From: Euborellia annulipes
Taxonomy: Eukaryota > Arthropoda > Insecta > Dermaptera > Anisolabididae
Length of the DNA stretch: 64,000 nucleotides
NCBI GenBank assembly: GCA_023213315.1
Contig: JAKCPI010005305.1
Location: 52,722 to 116,721 of the forward strand
Reading direction: 5' to 3'
Position numbers and translations under genes: made by a program. The notes below the pieces were generated by a model. It worked only from the letters and a program-made list of their open reading frames with translations, made no database searches and had not been told where the DNA came from. Below, in pieces: positions 9,043-20,240 of this stretch (the first letter of the stretch is position 1; each line of letters starts with the position of its first letter).

Positions 9043-9835
9043 AAAATATATAAATTGAACTATAGAGTTCCCATGCCAAGGCACGTGTCTCATGTAGCTT
9101 AATGATAATCCACCAAAGTATCTATTTGAACCTCAGATGAGCTTTATAAAAAAAAATAAATAAATAATAGTGACTCATCAAGTTTACAAATTTATTTAGA
9201 AATTTCCTTTCATGTAAGCAGAATAAATTAGTTTAATTTAGAGACTTATTTTTTTTTAAATTTTCCGCCGACCCCGCACCGCGGGATTAATAATGGCGAG
9301 GACAGAAGATTTTTTTTAATTTTCAAAAAAAAAAAATAAAATCTTTCAAAATTACAACTCAAAAAAATATATTCAAATAATAATATTTTAAAAATAAAAA
9401 TAATATAGGCTATATTTAAGGCAAATTTATTATAAAAGATTGAACTTAAAGATTTTTTCAATGACATACTTTCACTGGTAAGGTTAAAAGTGTTCCTGTC
9501 TTAATTTGGTAAAAATAATACATTTTGAGTAGAGGAATTATGATTAAAGACCATAGGTCGAAGAAACATGTGAAATTCAAAATGATTGCTTGATTGGCTA
9601 TTTAAAAACAGCAATTTAAGACTTAAATTAAGTGAATGACATATTAGGTATTGTAAAATTGAAGGGGTGTTAGATATAAGAAAATTTCATAATTATGATT
9701 GAAGGATATGTAAATTTCAAAAAAAAATTTAAATATAATAAGACAGAATGTTTGATTTGATTCATAATTTTTTAGAAAGAGAAATAATTGAGAAAGGAAA
9801 AAGATTTTTAGCAAACATTTGATCATTTATTATTT
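9043..9835. other. Unassigned A+T-rich DNA
   Basis: It contains CCCGCACCGCGGG at 9273-9285, whose reverse complement recurs at 34913-34925. Nothing else recognised. Confidence 0.5.
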
Positions 9836-10498
9836 AAAAATCTGGGGTGACTGGTGCACAGCACACAACTTTCTCTTACATTTGCTAAGAGAAAGCTGGG
9901 TTGTGTACTTCTCACACCAGATTTTTTTGTGTCGACAAATATTAGTTTCCGATAGTAAGCTCTAAATTAGATAGAATTCAAGATGTCAAATTTATAAACA
10001 ATGGAAAATAATTTTATTATGTTACCATGGCAACTATTTCTCCTATCTTTCCTATGAAGTACAAGAGTAAACTATGATTTAAACAATTTAGTGAGCAAAA
10101 TGAGCATATACATTTGAAAGAGCATCTAAAAAAATAATTGATTTTTGAAATTTAATCAAAATCGTTGTAGCGAATTTTGAGAAAATCGAAAAAAAAAAAA
10201 AACTGAAAAAGTAAATAAGTAAAGTACTAGTAGACTACTCTTTGGCCGATTTTGTTCAAAAACTTCATGTTAATGTTACGTCCCAGGGGGGGGACCTAAC
10301 TTAAATATAAAATTTAATACTCCTAGCTATTTTCTTTCTTGAGATATTTTGTTCATAGACATACCATGTCGCGAAAACCACATTTTTGCATTCAGGAGAC
10401 CTCAAAACGAGTATATTCACCAAAATCTCGACATCGAATTTTTGACATGAATTCTCTATATAATAACATATAGGCCTATTAAGGTAAGAAAAAGTAAA
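9836..10498 (+). mobile_element. HX repeat, full length
   Basis: Head hairpin about 9838-9932, exact X-box GTTACCATGGCAAC at 10021-10034, core with AGTACTAGTAG, conserved 3' block, and 3' end GGTAAGAAAAAGTAAAAA. The microsatellite is reduced to a few bases. The loop reads TTGCTAAGAGAAAG. Confidence 0.9.
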
Positions 10499-10623
10499 AA
10501 TAAATTAATAAACTTATTGAAAAGATTCGCTACCTATTCATTTAATGTCAGAGATAAAACATTGAAAATTGATAGATATTCTATTAGTGCCTGATTTCTG
10601 ACTAATCGAATCAAGTTTTTTTG

Positions 10624-10710
10624 AGCCCTTGGGCCTTGGTCTAGTTGGAGCGTGCTGGACTTCTATACCAAGCGTCGCGGGTTCGGATCCCAGGCAGTGG
10701 AATGATTATT
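10624..10710 (+). mobile_element. SINE A head (tRNA-derived)
   Basis: GGGCCTTGGTCTAGTTGGAG resembles an A box and GGGTTCGGATCCC a B box, at tRNA-like spacing. No SINE body follows; a TA microsatellite and HX begin instead. Confidence 0.7.
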
Positions 10711-10712
10711 TT

Positions 10713-10718
<6 letters not shown>

Positions 10719-10748
<30 letters not shown>
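10719..10748. repeat. (TA)n microsatellite
   Basis: About 15 TA dinucleotides between SINE A and an HX copy. Confidence 0.9.
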
Positions 10749-10751
<3 letters not shown>

Positions 10752-11044
10752 CGATTTTCTCAAAATTTGCTCCAACAATTTTGTTTAAAATTCAAAAATC
10801 AATTATCTTTTAGATGCTCATTAAAATGTTTATTCTCATTTTGCCATTGAAATCATCAGCATACCACTTCACTCTTGTAATTCATAGGAAATATAGGAGA
10901 AATGGTTGCCATGGTAACAAAATATAAATATTTTTCCATACTTATAAATTTTACATCTTGAATTCTAATATATCGGCGGAAACTAAATATATGTCGACAC
11001 AAAAAATCTGGTGTTCTGTGCGACAGTCACACCAGATTTTTTTT
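10749..11044 (-). mobile_element. HX repeat, 5' half
   Basis: From the core (TTTTCGATTTTCTCAAAATT) through the X-box (GTTGCCATGGTAAC, 10915-10928) to a shortened head ending CACACCAGATTTTT. The 3' half is missing. Confidence 0.85.
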
Positions 11045-12541
11045 TTGTTTGGATCTCCAATATCTCTTTCCATCAATTATTATGCAAATTATTTTCTATT
11101 TGCTAAAAAAATACGCCCAATAAGGCATAAGTGGTAAAGACCTATAAATCTCAGAGATTTTTTTAATAACTAAAATAACTGGATGGAACCGTTAAAATTG
11201 AGCTTTTAAAACGAGGTTAAGAACTTAAAAAAAAAAGACTTTTATAGAAAAAATATTTAATTATCATGAACACAGATACAAAATTCTTCAAATAATTTTT
11301 AATAAACCTCTCCTGATTTTTAGATTAGATATTCCAACCCTTGTGTAGAAAAGAGTTTAAATTAAAAATTTTTATGCCTTCTCATGCATATGTTCTCCCT
11401 AATAGTAAAGAGATAAGAGATAAGCTCTTCTTCCAGCCACTCTTTTAAATGAGCTGATAAACATTTTTAACAACCCTTTTATGATCTGAAATTGAGGGAT
11501 GTGAAAGCGAAGGGGGAATAATTTTAGGCGGACTGATTAAAAAATCCACTTTCTTCTAAGCTTCTTTTTTATTAAATTTTGGTATCTTAATTTACATTAT
11601 TATTTAATAAAATTAATAATAAAAAATGAAAGATGATCGAGTATAAAATAAAAAAGCGAAATTGTCAGTCATATTGAATAATTAAAGGTGAATAATTTAT
11701 ATTGTCCTAATTTCCCTTTTATTAAATATTATAGTTTCAGAACAGAACAGTTCCGATAAGTGAACTAGTAGTAAAAAAAAACGAATAAAGTTCTAGTTTG
11801 TTTTATATACTTGTATCCTATGTTATTATATAACTTTTATTATTTAAAAATCCTCTATTTCAAAATTGAATAAGAAAGGAAACAGGATAAAAATATTCCT
11901 TATTTATATAATAATTAATATTAGAAAATATTACTCGAATATAAATAATACACCTTTATAAGGAAATAAGTTCCTGTTAGGCGACAGAGACAATTCATTA
12001 GCTTCATAAACTTTCTCTGGCCCAGTCTGAGCTTTGAGCAGCAAAGCTTTTGAATTTAATTTTCTTTATTCATAATATAAATCTCAAAAAGAAGATATAA
12101 AAAATTCTATTCCGATTAATGGCTCAGTTCAATGATCCTAGGTCAGATGAATTTATAGCGACAGCTGAGTTTAATCAAAGGAACATTTTCCTTGAGAAGG
12201 CTTTTTTAGATGGGGCAAGCCAGTAGTAAAAATAAAAATAGTTGAATTTACCAAAAGCAATATACAGTATACCTACACTCCTTGATCTGATTATCTTGGT
12301 ATATAAATGAAAAATCAGGTCGCGGCTTTCAAAAAGCATTGGAAATTCTATATAGGTCAATCAAAATTAGGATAAATAAATCCTAGATGTAAGAATGAGC
12401 CATTCATTTAGAGAAGAGAGTTTATATCAAGGTTTTTAGATTACAAAGAAGGCGTCCCCTTAGAATTTTATTAAAATTTTCTCTTTAAAGTAAATTGCAT
12501 AGCTACTTGAATAGTTACTTCTGAGTATTATTTAGAAACTA
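11045..12541. other. Unassigned A+T-rich DNA (1.5 kb)
   Basis: No gene or repeat family recognised. A mildly complex stretch lies at 12000-12200. Confidence 0.5.
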
Positions 12542-12606
12542 GCCGCCGCCCGCCTTCGGCGGGTTTGGCGTCTAGCCAGGGGGGCTTCGCCTTCTCTCCC
12601 CCCAAG
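12542..12606. repeat. G+C-rich hairpin block
   Basis: CCCGCCTTCGGCGGG forms a stem-loop and GGGGGGCTTCGCC follows. It abuts a minus-strand HX copy, as the 4181-4240 block lies within one. Confidence 0.55.
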
Positions 12607-13026
12607 GGGTGAAAATAAGTTTTTGGCAAAAAGTACTATTACTTTATTGATGTGCTTTTTGATTTTCTCAAAATTTGCTGGAATGAGTTTAATTAAAATT
12701 CAGAAATCAACAATTTTTTAGTTGCTCTTTAAAAAGTATATCAATGAAATTTTTCGTGGAAATCGTTTGATATACTTTACTGATGTACTTTTTCAGATTT
12801 TTTTTTTTTAAATTCACTCCAACGATTTTGATTAAAATTTATAAATCAACTATTTTTTGATGCTCTTTAAAAAGTATATCAGTGAAATTTTTCGAGAAAA
12901 TTGTTTGAAGTACACTTTACTGATGTGGAAGCATTCGTAGCTCAGCGCGATCTATGAATCGTGTGGTCAAGTTTGGGACTTAGGTGCTAAAGGCAACTAA
13001 ATATATCTCGACACAAAAAATCTGGT
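12607..13026 (-). mobile_element. HX repeat with internal duplication, interrupted
   Basis: The minus-strand core appears twice in tandem (about 12635-12787 and 12788-12925). After 65 bp of other sequence the 5' region appears (AAATATATCTCGACAC, then AAAAAATCTGGTGTCAC). The head is cut at 13034 by a hAT-like element and resumes at 14058. Confidence 0.75.
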
Positions 13027-13034
13027 GTCACAAG

Positions 13035-14057
13035 CAGGGCCGTGCTTAGGGGGGGGGGCGACCGGGGCCTTTGCCCAGGGCGCAAATTTTGAAGGGGCGC
13101 AAGTGCAGAAAAATTTTGGTTCCGCGGGCGGCAAAAATTTAGCGCCTCTAAAAAAAAGGTAAAACATTTTTTCGGACGGGAAAAAAATTTTGGTTTCGGG
13201 GGCGCCAAACGGGAAAAAATTTCGGTCCCGGGGGCGGAAAAAATTAGCGTCTCTAAAAAATCGCACTGGAGCACACAACTTTCTCTTACCTTCGGTAATC
13301 GAAAGTTGTGTACTGTGCTTGTCACACCAGATTTTTTGTGTCGACATGTATTTAGTTCCCGGCAGTAGGGAATATTTGAATTCAGATGTAAAATTTATAA
13401 GTATGGGAAAATATTTATAATTTGTTACCATGGCAACCATTTCTCCTATCTTTCCTTTGAAGCACAAGAGTAAAGTGTGCTCAAACAATTTTGAGGGCAA
13501 AACGAGAATATACATTTGAAAGAGCATCTAAAAAATAATTGATTTTTGAATTTTAATCAAAATCGTTAGAGCGAATTTTGAGAAAATCGAAAAAAACTGA
13601 AAAAGTACATCAGTAAAGTACTAGTACTCTTTGGCCGATTTTGATTAAAAGCTTATTTTTCCGGTCCCGGGGGGTGTTTAACTTATATATAAAATTTCAG
13701 CCTCATAGCTCAATTCCTTCATGCTTAAAATTGAACATACACCCACCCACACACACCACCCACCCACCCACCCACCCACCCACCCACCCACCCACAGACA
13801 GACCATGTCGCGAAAACCACTTTTTTGGATTCAGGGGACCTCAAAACGTGAAGATCCATCAAAATCTCGACATCGAATTTTTGACATGAATCCAATACTT
13901 TCTCTCATATATATATTACAATATACATAGGTAAGAGAAATAAAAAGGTAAAACATTTTTTCGGACGGGTAACATTTTTGTGACAATGTAAAAAATATAT
14001 ACAAAGGGCGCTAAAGGACTAACTGCCCGGGCGCTAAATAACCTAGGCACGGCCCTG
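13035..14057. mobile_element. hAT-type non-autonomous element containing an HX copy
   Basis: Ends are CAGGGCCGTGCTTAGG and, inverted, CAGGGCCGTGCCTAGG (one mismatch). An exact 8-bp duplication GTCACAAG lies at 13027-13034 and 14058-14065. Subterminal parts are G+C-rich (GGGGCCTTTGCCC). No transposase ORF; open frames here are shadows of G-rich repeats. Its middle is an HX copy in the opposite orientation to the HX copy it interrupts. Confidence 0.9.
13253..13947 (+). mobile_element. HX repeat nested in the hAT-type element
   Basis: Near full length, with exact X-box at 13424-13437. The first arm of the head hairpin is altered (ATCGCACTGGAGCACACAAC). The microsatellite is an expanded CCCA array (13741-13796) followed by CAGACAGACC. 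Confidence 0.9.
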
Positions 14058-14135
14058 GTCACAAGCACAGTACACAACTTCTCTTGGCGAAGGGTAAGAG
14101 AAAAAGGGGTGTGCTGTGGGGCCAGTCACACCAGA
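14058..14135 (-). mobile_element. HX head, remainder of the interrupted copy
   Basis: After the GTCACAAG duplication comes CACAGTACACAACTTCTC, a GGCGAAGGGTAAGAG loop, then CAGTCACACCAGAT. This completes the hairpin cut at 13034. Confidence 0.85.
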
Positions 14136-14519
14136 TATTTATTTTTAAAATAGGAAAATTGTGGACTACTAGAGATATAAAAAATCAAAATTTGCTACCT
14201 TTTAAGAATATTTTTTTTATATGTCTTATATGCAAAATGCAAATTGTAATTTTTTGATATTAAAGAGAAATAAAAATAGAATAATAAATCCAATATTTTT
14301 TTTTTTTCTGACAATATCAGTCACACCAGATTTTTATTCACTTATTATTTACTCTGAAGAAAATTTCCAAAAGTAGTCTCGAAATACTAGTAAATGCCAA
14401 ATAAGAATTCATGACACTGAAAAAAAATATAAAAGGTAATAGATTAAGTAATTAACAGGAGCACTGATAAATAGTATTACTTCAAATATTAATTAAAATT
14501 CCAAATAACCAAGGAAAGA
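14136..14519. other. Unassigned A+T-rich DNA
   Basis: A short solo CAGTCACACCAGATTTTT at about 14321-14338 resembles one arm of the HX head; nothing else recognised. Confidence 0.5.
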
Positions 14520-15206
14520 AAAATCTGGTGTGACTGGCGCACAGCACACAACTTTCTCTTACCTTCGGTAATCGAAAGTTGTGTACTGTGCTTGTCACAC
14601 CAGATTTTTTGTGTCGACATGTATTTAGTTTCCGACAGTATGGTACATTCGATTTTCAAGATATAAAATTTATAAGTATGGCAAAATGTTTATATTTTGT
14701 TACCATGGCAACCATTTCTCCTATCTTTTCTATGGAGTACAAGAGTAAAGTGGTCTTCAGAAGATTTCAATCACAAAATGAGAATATACATTTTAAAGAG
14801 CAACTAAAAAATAGTTGATATATGAATTTAAAAAAAAATCGTTGGAGCAAATTTTGAGAAAATCGAAAAAAACTGAAAAAGTGCATCAGTAAAGTACTAG
14901 TACTTTTTGTTCGATTTTGTTCAAAAGCTTCGTGTCACGTCCCATGGGGGTGTCTAACTTAAATATAAAATTTCAACCTCCTAGCTCTTTTCGTTCTTGA
15001 GATATTTTGTTCACAGACACACAGACAGACAGACACACAGACACACACACAGACAGACCATGTCGCGAAAACCACTTTTTTGGATTCAGGGGACCTCAAA
15101 ACGTGAAGATCCATCAAAATGCTCGACATCGAATTTTTGACATGAAACCAATACTTTCTCTCTCTATATATTAACATATATATAGAGGTACGAGAAAGTA
15201 AAAAAT
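14520..15206 (+). mobile_element. HX repeat, full length
   Basis: All modules intact, with head hairpin 14520-14616, exact X-box at 14699-14712, an ACAGACACACAG-type microsatellite at 15013-15058, and 3' end GGTACGAGAAAGTAAAAA. It belongs to a variant whose middle reads TCACGTCCCATGGGGGTG. Confidence 0.92.
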
Positions 15207-15674
15207 TGATTCTTCTTATTATCTTGAAAAATAAACAATAAATTTATTTGATTTTTACTCTTCAGACCTTGACTTAAATTCCATATTAAGATAACAATTT
15301 CCTTGTGTGATATTGAATTTCCTAAACAATAAGTTTATAAACTTTCTCTTTTAAAAAGAAAGAGTGTTGAATGTGTAAAGAATATTTTAATAAAATACTA
15401 TAAATAAATATTTTTTTTTTAATACTAGTATTAATGACTATGAATTTATTATGCTTATTATTAAAAAAAATATTCTTTTAAATAATTTGTCATCATGTTA
15501 ATGAATAATTAATTAAGCGGTAGAATTATGTTTCCTATTATAATAGAGATAAAACATACTATACAGTATAATAATAAGTTATTTTTTCTAAGCTTATTTA
15601 TTAAGTGAGAATAATAGTAGTGGGCGAAAACAACTGCCACCGATATTATAATATCAGATAAGTATACTTATCTA
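15207..15674. other. Unassigned A+T-rich spacer between HX copies
   Basis: Nothing recognised. Confidence 0.5.
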
Positions 15675-16357
15675 AAAAAATCTGGTGTGACTGGCGCACA
15701 GCACTCAACTTTCTCTTACCTTCGGTAATCGAAAGTTGTGTACTGTGCTTGTCACACCAGATTTTTTGTGTCGACATATATTTAGTTCCCGACAGTACGG
15801 AACATATGAATTCAGATGTAAAATTTATAAGTATGGGAAAATATTTATATTTTGTTACCATGGCAACCATTTCTCATATCTTCCCTATGAAATACAAGAG
15901 TAAAGTGGTCTTCAGAAGATTTCAATCGCAAAATGAGAATATACATTTTAAAGAGCATCTAAAAAATAATTGATTTTTGAATTTAAAAAAAATCGTTGGA
16001 GCAAATTTTGAGAAAATCGAAAAAAACTGAAAAAGTACATCAGTAAAGTACTAGTACTCTTTGGCCGATTTTGATTGAAAGCTTATTTTTCCGGTCCCGG
16101 GGGGTGTTTAACTTAAATATAGAATTTCAACCTCGTAGCTCAATTCCTTCATGCTTAAAATTGAACACACACACACACACACACACACACCCACACACAC
16201 AGACAGACCATGTCGCGAAAACCACTTTTTTGGATTCAGGGGACCTCAAAACGTGAAGATCCATCAAAATCTCGACATCGAATTTTTTGACATGAATCCA
16301 ATACTTTCTCTCTATATATATATATTACATATATACATAGGTAAGAGAAAGTAAAAA
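15675..16357 (+). mobile_element. HX repeat, full-length reference copy
   Basis: Head hairpin 15675-15767: outer arms ATCTGGTGTGAC/GTCACACCAGAT, inner arms GCACAGCAC/GTACTGTGC and CAACTTTC/GAAAGTTG, loop TCTTACCTTCGGTAATC. X-box GTTACCATGGCAAC at 15854-15867. Core GAGAAAATCGAAAA, then AGTACTAGTACT. (CA)n at 16165-16200. 3' block CAGACAGACCATGTCGCGAA. The 3' end folds through CTTTCTCT...AGAGAAAG. The terminal GGTAAGAGAAAGT is the reverse complement of ACTTTCTCTTACC in the head loop. No protein is encoded: ORFs crossing the X-box and the CA repeat differ between copies. Confidence 0.93.
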
Positions 16358-16361
16358 GTTT

Positions 16362-17056
16362 AAAAATCTGGTGTGACTGGCGCAAGCACAAACTTTCTCT
16401 TACCTTCGGTAATCGAAAGTTGTGCACTGTGCTTGTCACACCAGATTTTTGTGTCGACATATATTTAGTTCCCGACAGTACGGAACATTTGAATTCAGAT
16501 GTAAAATTTATAAGTATGGGAAAATATTTATATTTTGTTACCATGGCAACCATTTCTCCTATCTTCCCTATGAAATACAAGAGTAAAGTGGTCTTCAGAA
16601 GATTTCAATCGCAAAATGAGAATATACATTTTAAAGAGCATCTAAAAAATAATTGATTTTTGAATTTTAAAAAAATCGTTGGAGCGAATTTTGAGAAAAT
16701 CGAAAAAAACTGAAAAAGTACATCAGTAAAGTACTAGTAATCTTTGGCCGATTTTGATTAAAAGCTTATTTTTCCGGTCCCGGGGGGTGTTTAAGCTTAA
16801 ATATAGAATTTCAACCTCGTAGCTCAATTCCTTCATGCTTAAAATTGAACACAGACACACCCACCCACCCACCCACACACCCACCCACCCACCCACACAC
16901 AGACAGACCATGTCGCGAAAATCACTTTTTTGGATTCAGGGGACCTCAAAACGTGAAGATCCATCAAAATCTCGACATCGAATTTTTGACATGAATCCAA
17001 TACTTTCTCTCTATATATATATTACATATATACATAGGTAAGAGAAAGTAAAAAAA
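16362..17056 (+). mobile_element. HX repeat, full length, head-to-tail with the previous copy
   Basis: It begins about 4 bp after the preceding copy in the same orientation. X-box at 16537-16550. The microsatellite is a CCCA/CA mixture (16851-16905). One inner arm of the head is short (GCGCAAGCACAAAC). Confidence 0.93.
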
Positions 17057-17161
17057 TGCAAACAAATGAGGAATTTGTGAATTTAATAAGAAAATCTGCA
17101 TATTGGCTATATTTTTAAATTTCGTTGATATCCTTATAAGCAAAGTGAGGTTCGTAATTAA

Positions 17162-17544
17162 AAAAACATCTGATGTGACTGCGAGGCACACAACTTTCTC
17201 ATATCTTCTGTAAAGCGAATTTTGAGAAAATCGAAAAAAAAACTGAAAAAGTACATCAGTAAACTACTAGTGCTTTTTGGCCGATTTTGATTAAAAGCTT
17301 ATTTTCACGGCCTAGATGGGTGGCTAACTTAAATGTAAATTTTCAACCTCCTAGCTCTTTTCATTCTTGAGATATTTTGTTCACAGCAACACCCAAAAAC
17401 AGACCATGTCGCGAAAACTACTTTTTTGGATTCAGGGACTTCAAACGTGTATATCCATCAAAATCTCTACATTTAATTTTTGACATGAAACCAATACTTT
17501 CTCTCTATATGTAGATATATATTAACATATATAGGTAAGAGAAA
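17162..17544 (+). mobile_element. HX repeat with internal deletion
   Basis: The first head arm and part of the loop (CATCTGATGTGACTGCG) are joined directly to the core at GCGAATTTTGAGAAAATC. The second hairpin arm and the X-box module are deleted. The 3' end reads GGTAAGAGAAATG. Confidence 0.85.
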
Positions 17545-18095
17545 TGTGTGAATAATAGAAAATAATATCTTTATATTAATATTAAACTATAGGTTATGAA
17601 AACGAAATTATAGATAATAAATAAGATATTAAAATAATATACGTATGAAGAAAGGTTTAAAAAAAATATGAAATGAATGAATAATTAAATTTTTTATGTA
17701 CGTATTTTAAATTTATAAATAGTACATAAAAAAGTAAAAATAAATTGTTTAAAATAAATAAAACATGAATAAAATGAGAAGAGAAAATTGTTAGATAATA
17801 ATAATTAATAGATATAGGCCTACGTAGATTACTGCAATAAATTAGACAAATATTTTTTTTTTGCTATTAAAACTTCTAGATCTGATTTGTATAAGAGAAA
17901 TTATAAAAATAGTTTTTTTACCATGGTTTTCAGAAAGTATGCAGTCTTTGGTTATTAAAATAAGGCAACCATATAGAAAGAAGTTATTTTTTCGATTAAT
18001 TGCTTTGAGTTTAGATTTTATATTGTAGTTGTGGCTGTTGACTTGTATCAAGGAGGGGTTGCGAAAGCAGAGACTGGCAGTCAAATTTTTTTTCT
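17545..18095. other. Unassigned A+T-rich DNA
   Basis: It contains one TAGGCCTA octamer (17815-17822); nothing else recognised. Confidence 0.5.
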
Positions 18096-18160
18096 TTAAA
18101 TATTTTATTGGGTAATGTTCCGGGCTCGATAGATGCCATCTTCAGGGCCCAAGTGTCAAG
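18096..18160 (-). repeat. Degenerate CTGAAGATGGC...GAAAC family arm
   Basis: On the minus strand CCCTGAAGATGGCATC is followed by GAGCCCGGAACATT and CAATAAAATATTT. The GAAAC motif is mutated to GGAAC. Confidence 0.5.
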
Positions 18161-19656
18161 AGAGAATATATATTTTGTATTAGGCAGTTATCTGTAGTGA
18201 TGCTGATCACGTGAGAGATCTTGTAATGTTTGAATTTTACTTTTTTTATTTTTCTCTATATATACCGGCTCTGGTGTAATTAATCAAAAATCCTTTAATG
18301 GTTATATGTCCACCAGGTAAAAATGAAATAATTTATGCATCTGAGAATAAAAGTTTCTAGGGAAATTGGTAATCCACGATCGCCGTCCTTATCCTCTTCA
18401 TGTATAAAATTAATTAAAAAAAAAATTTTAATAATTTTTTTATTTTTGCAACTGTTTTAATACTGTAGTTTACTAATATATCCCTCCATAAGATTGGTTA
18501 ATAAATAATAATGTCAAATATGATGAAAATGAAAAAAAAAAAAAAAAAAAAAAAATTAGCTTTCAAATCAATTTCTATGCACGATTTATAATATCTATAA
18601 AGTTGGATCCGAAAAATTAAAATAAATTTATTTTTATGCTAAGTTATAGTAGCTTAAATGTAATTTACATATTTTTTTCAAAGATTAAATTATCAAAATA
18701 ATAATTAGCAAAATAAAGATGATTTAACGGAACAATTTGTAGAGCTCTGAAGAAATAAAATGGATGGCCGAGTAGCCCTACCCTAAATAAAAAAAAAAAA
18801 AAAAAGAAATAAAATAAAGAGAAAAGGTCTATATATTTTTTAAATATAACTATAATAGATAAAAGTAAATTGAATTTTGTCTCCCTTTTCATATAAAGAG
18901 GTAGATAGTTTGAGATAAAATTCCAAAGAGGTCTTCAGCCTTGTCTTAAAACGTGACTAAAAATGGTACTAGTTTAAAAATTTTAACTCTATAAACAAAG
19001 ATCTGAAAAAGTGAAATGGCTGGTTGACTAAATAATTGACTGAAGAAGGCCAAATATATCGCGAGAAGACATTGATTGAGTCATCGGTCGAGAACAAAGA
19101 AAACGAGCTCTTCCTCTGATGATTTATGTTTTAGAGACTAAAGGAATTAAAAAAAAAGGCGTCGGGAAGAGAGACGAATGTCTGGTCTTATTGTGTAGCC
19201 TCTTACTAATTTTTTTTTTTTGAAAAACAAAAGTGATTTCATGTTCTGTGAGGGGTGAATAAAAGAGCAAATTTGAACAAATGATGATGATGATGATGAT
19301 GATATTTCGCGACGGTGTTGAAGACCTTAAAAGTTCAGTGTTATTTTTAGACGACATTCAGAAACATGACTCAAAGAAACTACAAATAAGAGTGAGACTA
19401 ATTTTGATTTTGACAGAAATATACTTGAAATCTCCATGAATTATATTTATAATTATTCAATTAGTATCATTATTTTGAATAAAATAAAAAATTTATTTTC
19501 AAAATGAAAGGAATTGATAAAACCAATATAATTTACACCAATGTAATTTACACATTTTATTCAAAAATTAAACTATCAAAATAATAATTAGCAAAATAAA
19601 GATGATTTAATGGAATAATTTGTAGAGCCTCGAAGCAAGAAAATAAGTTAAATATA
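18161..19656. other. Unassigned DNA with simple repeats
   Basis: Poly-A at 18533-18555, poly-A tract at 18787-18805 and (GAT)n at 19281-19302. Nothing coding recognised. Confidence 0.5.
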
Positions 19657-19664
19657 TATTAGGG

Positions 19665-19823
19665 CAGCTTTTTACAAACTGTGAGGCGTCAGTGAGAAAT
19701 TTTCTAAATGACTCTTAAAGTTTAATAAATAAACAATATAATACAGTAGTTGGGGGGGGGGGGAGGCGTCCTACGATTAAATTTTTAAGGGAGGCATGAT
19801 CACATAAAGTTTGGAAACCACTG
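19665..19823. mobile_element. hAT-type miniature element (159 bp)
   Basis: Its right end, read inward, is CAGTGGTTTCCAAACTTTATG, the common CAGTGGTT(C/T)(T/C)CAAACTT end of hAT elements. The left end is CAGCTTTTTACAAACTGTGA. An exact 8-bp duplication TATTAGGG lies at 19657-19664 and 19824-19831. A G-run lies at 19751-19762. No ORF. Confidence 0.88.
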
Positions 19824-19857
19824 TATTAGGGTGTTTCATTTGAAAAGAACATTTTTA

Positions 19858-20240
19858 CTCTCTCTTATCTCTATATTTGTTAACATATAGAAAGATTGGA
19901 TTCATATCAAAAATTGGATGTCGAGATTTTGATGGATATACAGTTTTGAGGTCCCCTGAATCCAAAAAAGTGGTTTTTGCGACATGGTCTGACTGTGTTC
20001 AATTTGAAGCATGAAGAAATTGAGCTATGAGGCCGAAATTTTATATTTAAATTAGACACCCCCCTGAACTGTGAAAATAAACTTTTAAACAAAAACGGCC
20101 AAAAAGTAGTAGTACTTTACTGATGTAGTCTTTTAGTTTTTTTCGATTTTCTCAAAATTCGCTATAACGATTTTTATTAAAATTCGCTCTAACGATTTTG
20201 ATTAAAATTTTAAAAATCAAATTTTTAGATGCTTTTAATT
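19858..20240 (-). mobile_element. HX repeat, 3' half
   Basis: From TCTCTTATCTC at the 3' end through TTTTGCGACATGGTCTG and the core, which is partly duplicated (two ATTCGCTNTAACGATTTT stretches), stopping before the X-box module. Confidence 0.85.

Noticed and set aside
10624..10710. Functional tRNA gene
   Set aside because: A- and B-box-like segments are present, but acceptor and anticodon stems do not form and other copies carry SINE bodies; it is a SINE head.
13641..13930. Pro/Thr/His-rich ORFs over CCCA and CA arrays
   Set aside because: Translations of microsatellites in several frames at once; no coding signal.
15749..16656. Repeated 60-90-codon ORFs in HX copies (starting MSHQIFCVD or MCTVLVTPDF)
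   Set aside because: They cross the head hairpin and X-box of a non-coding repeat, differ in start and end between copies and have no domain; they recur only because HX recurs.
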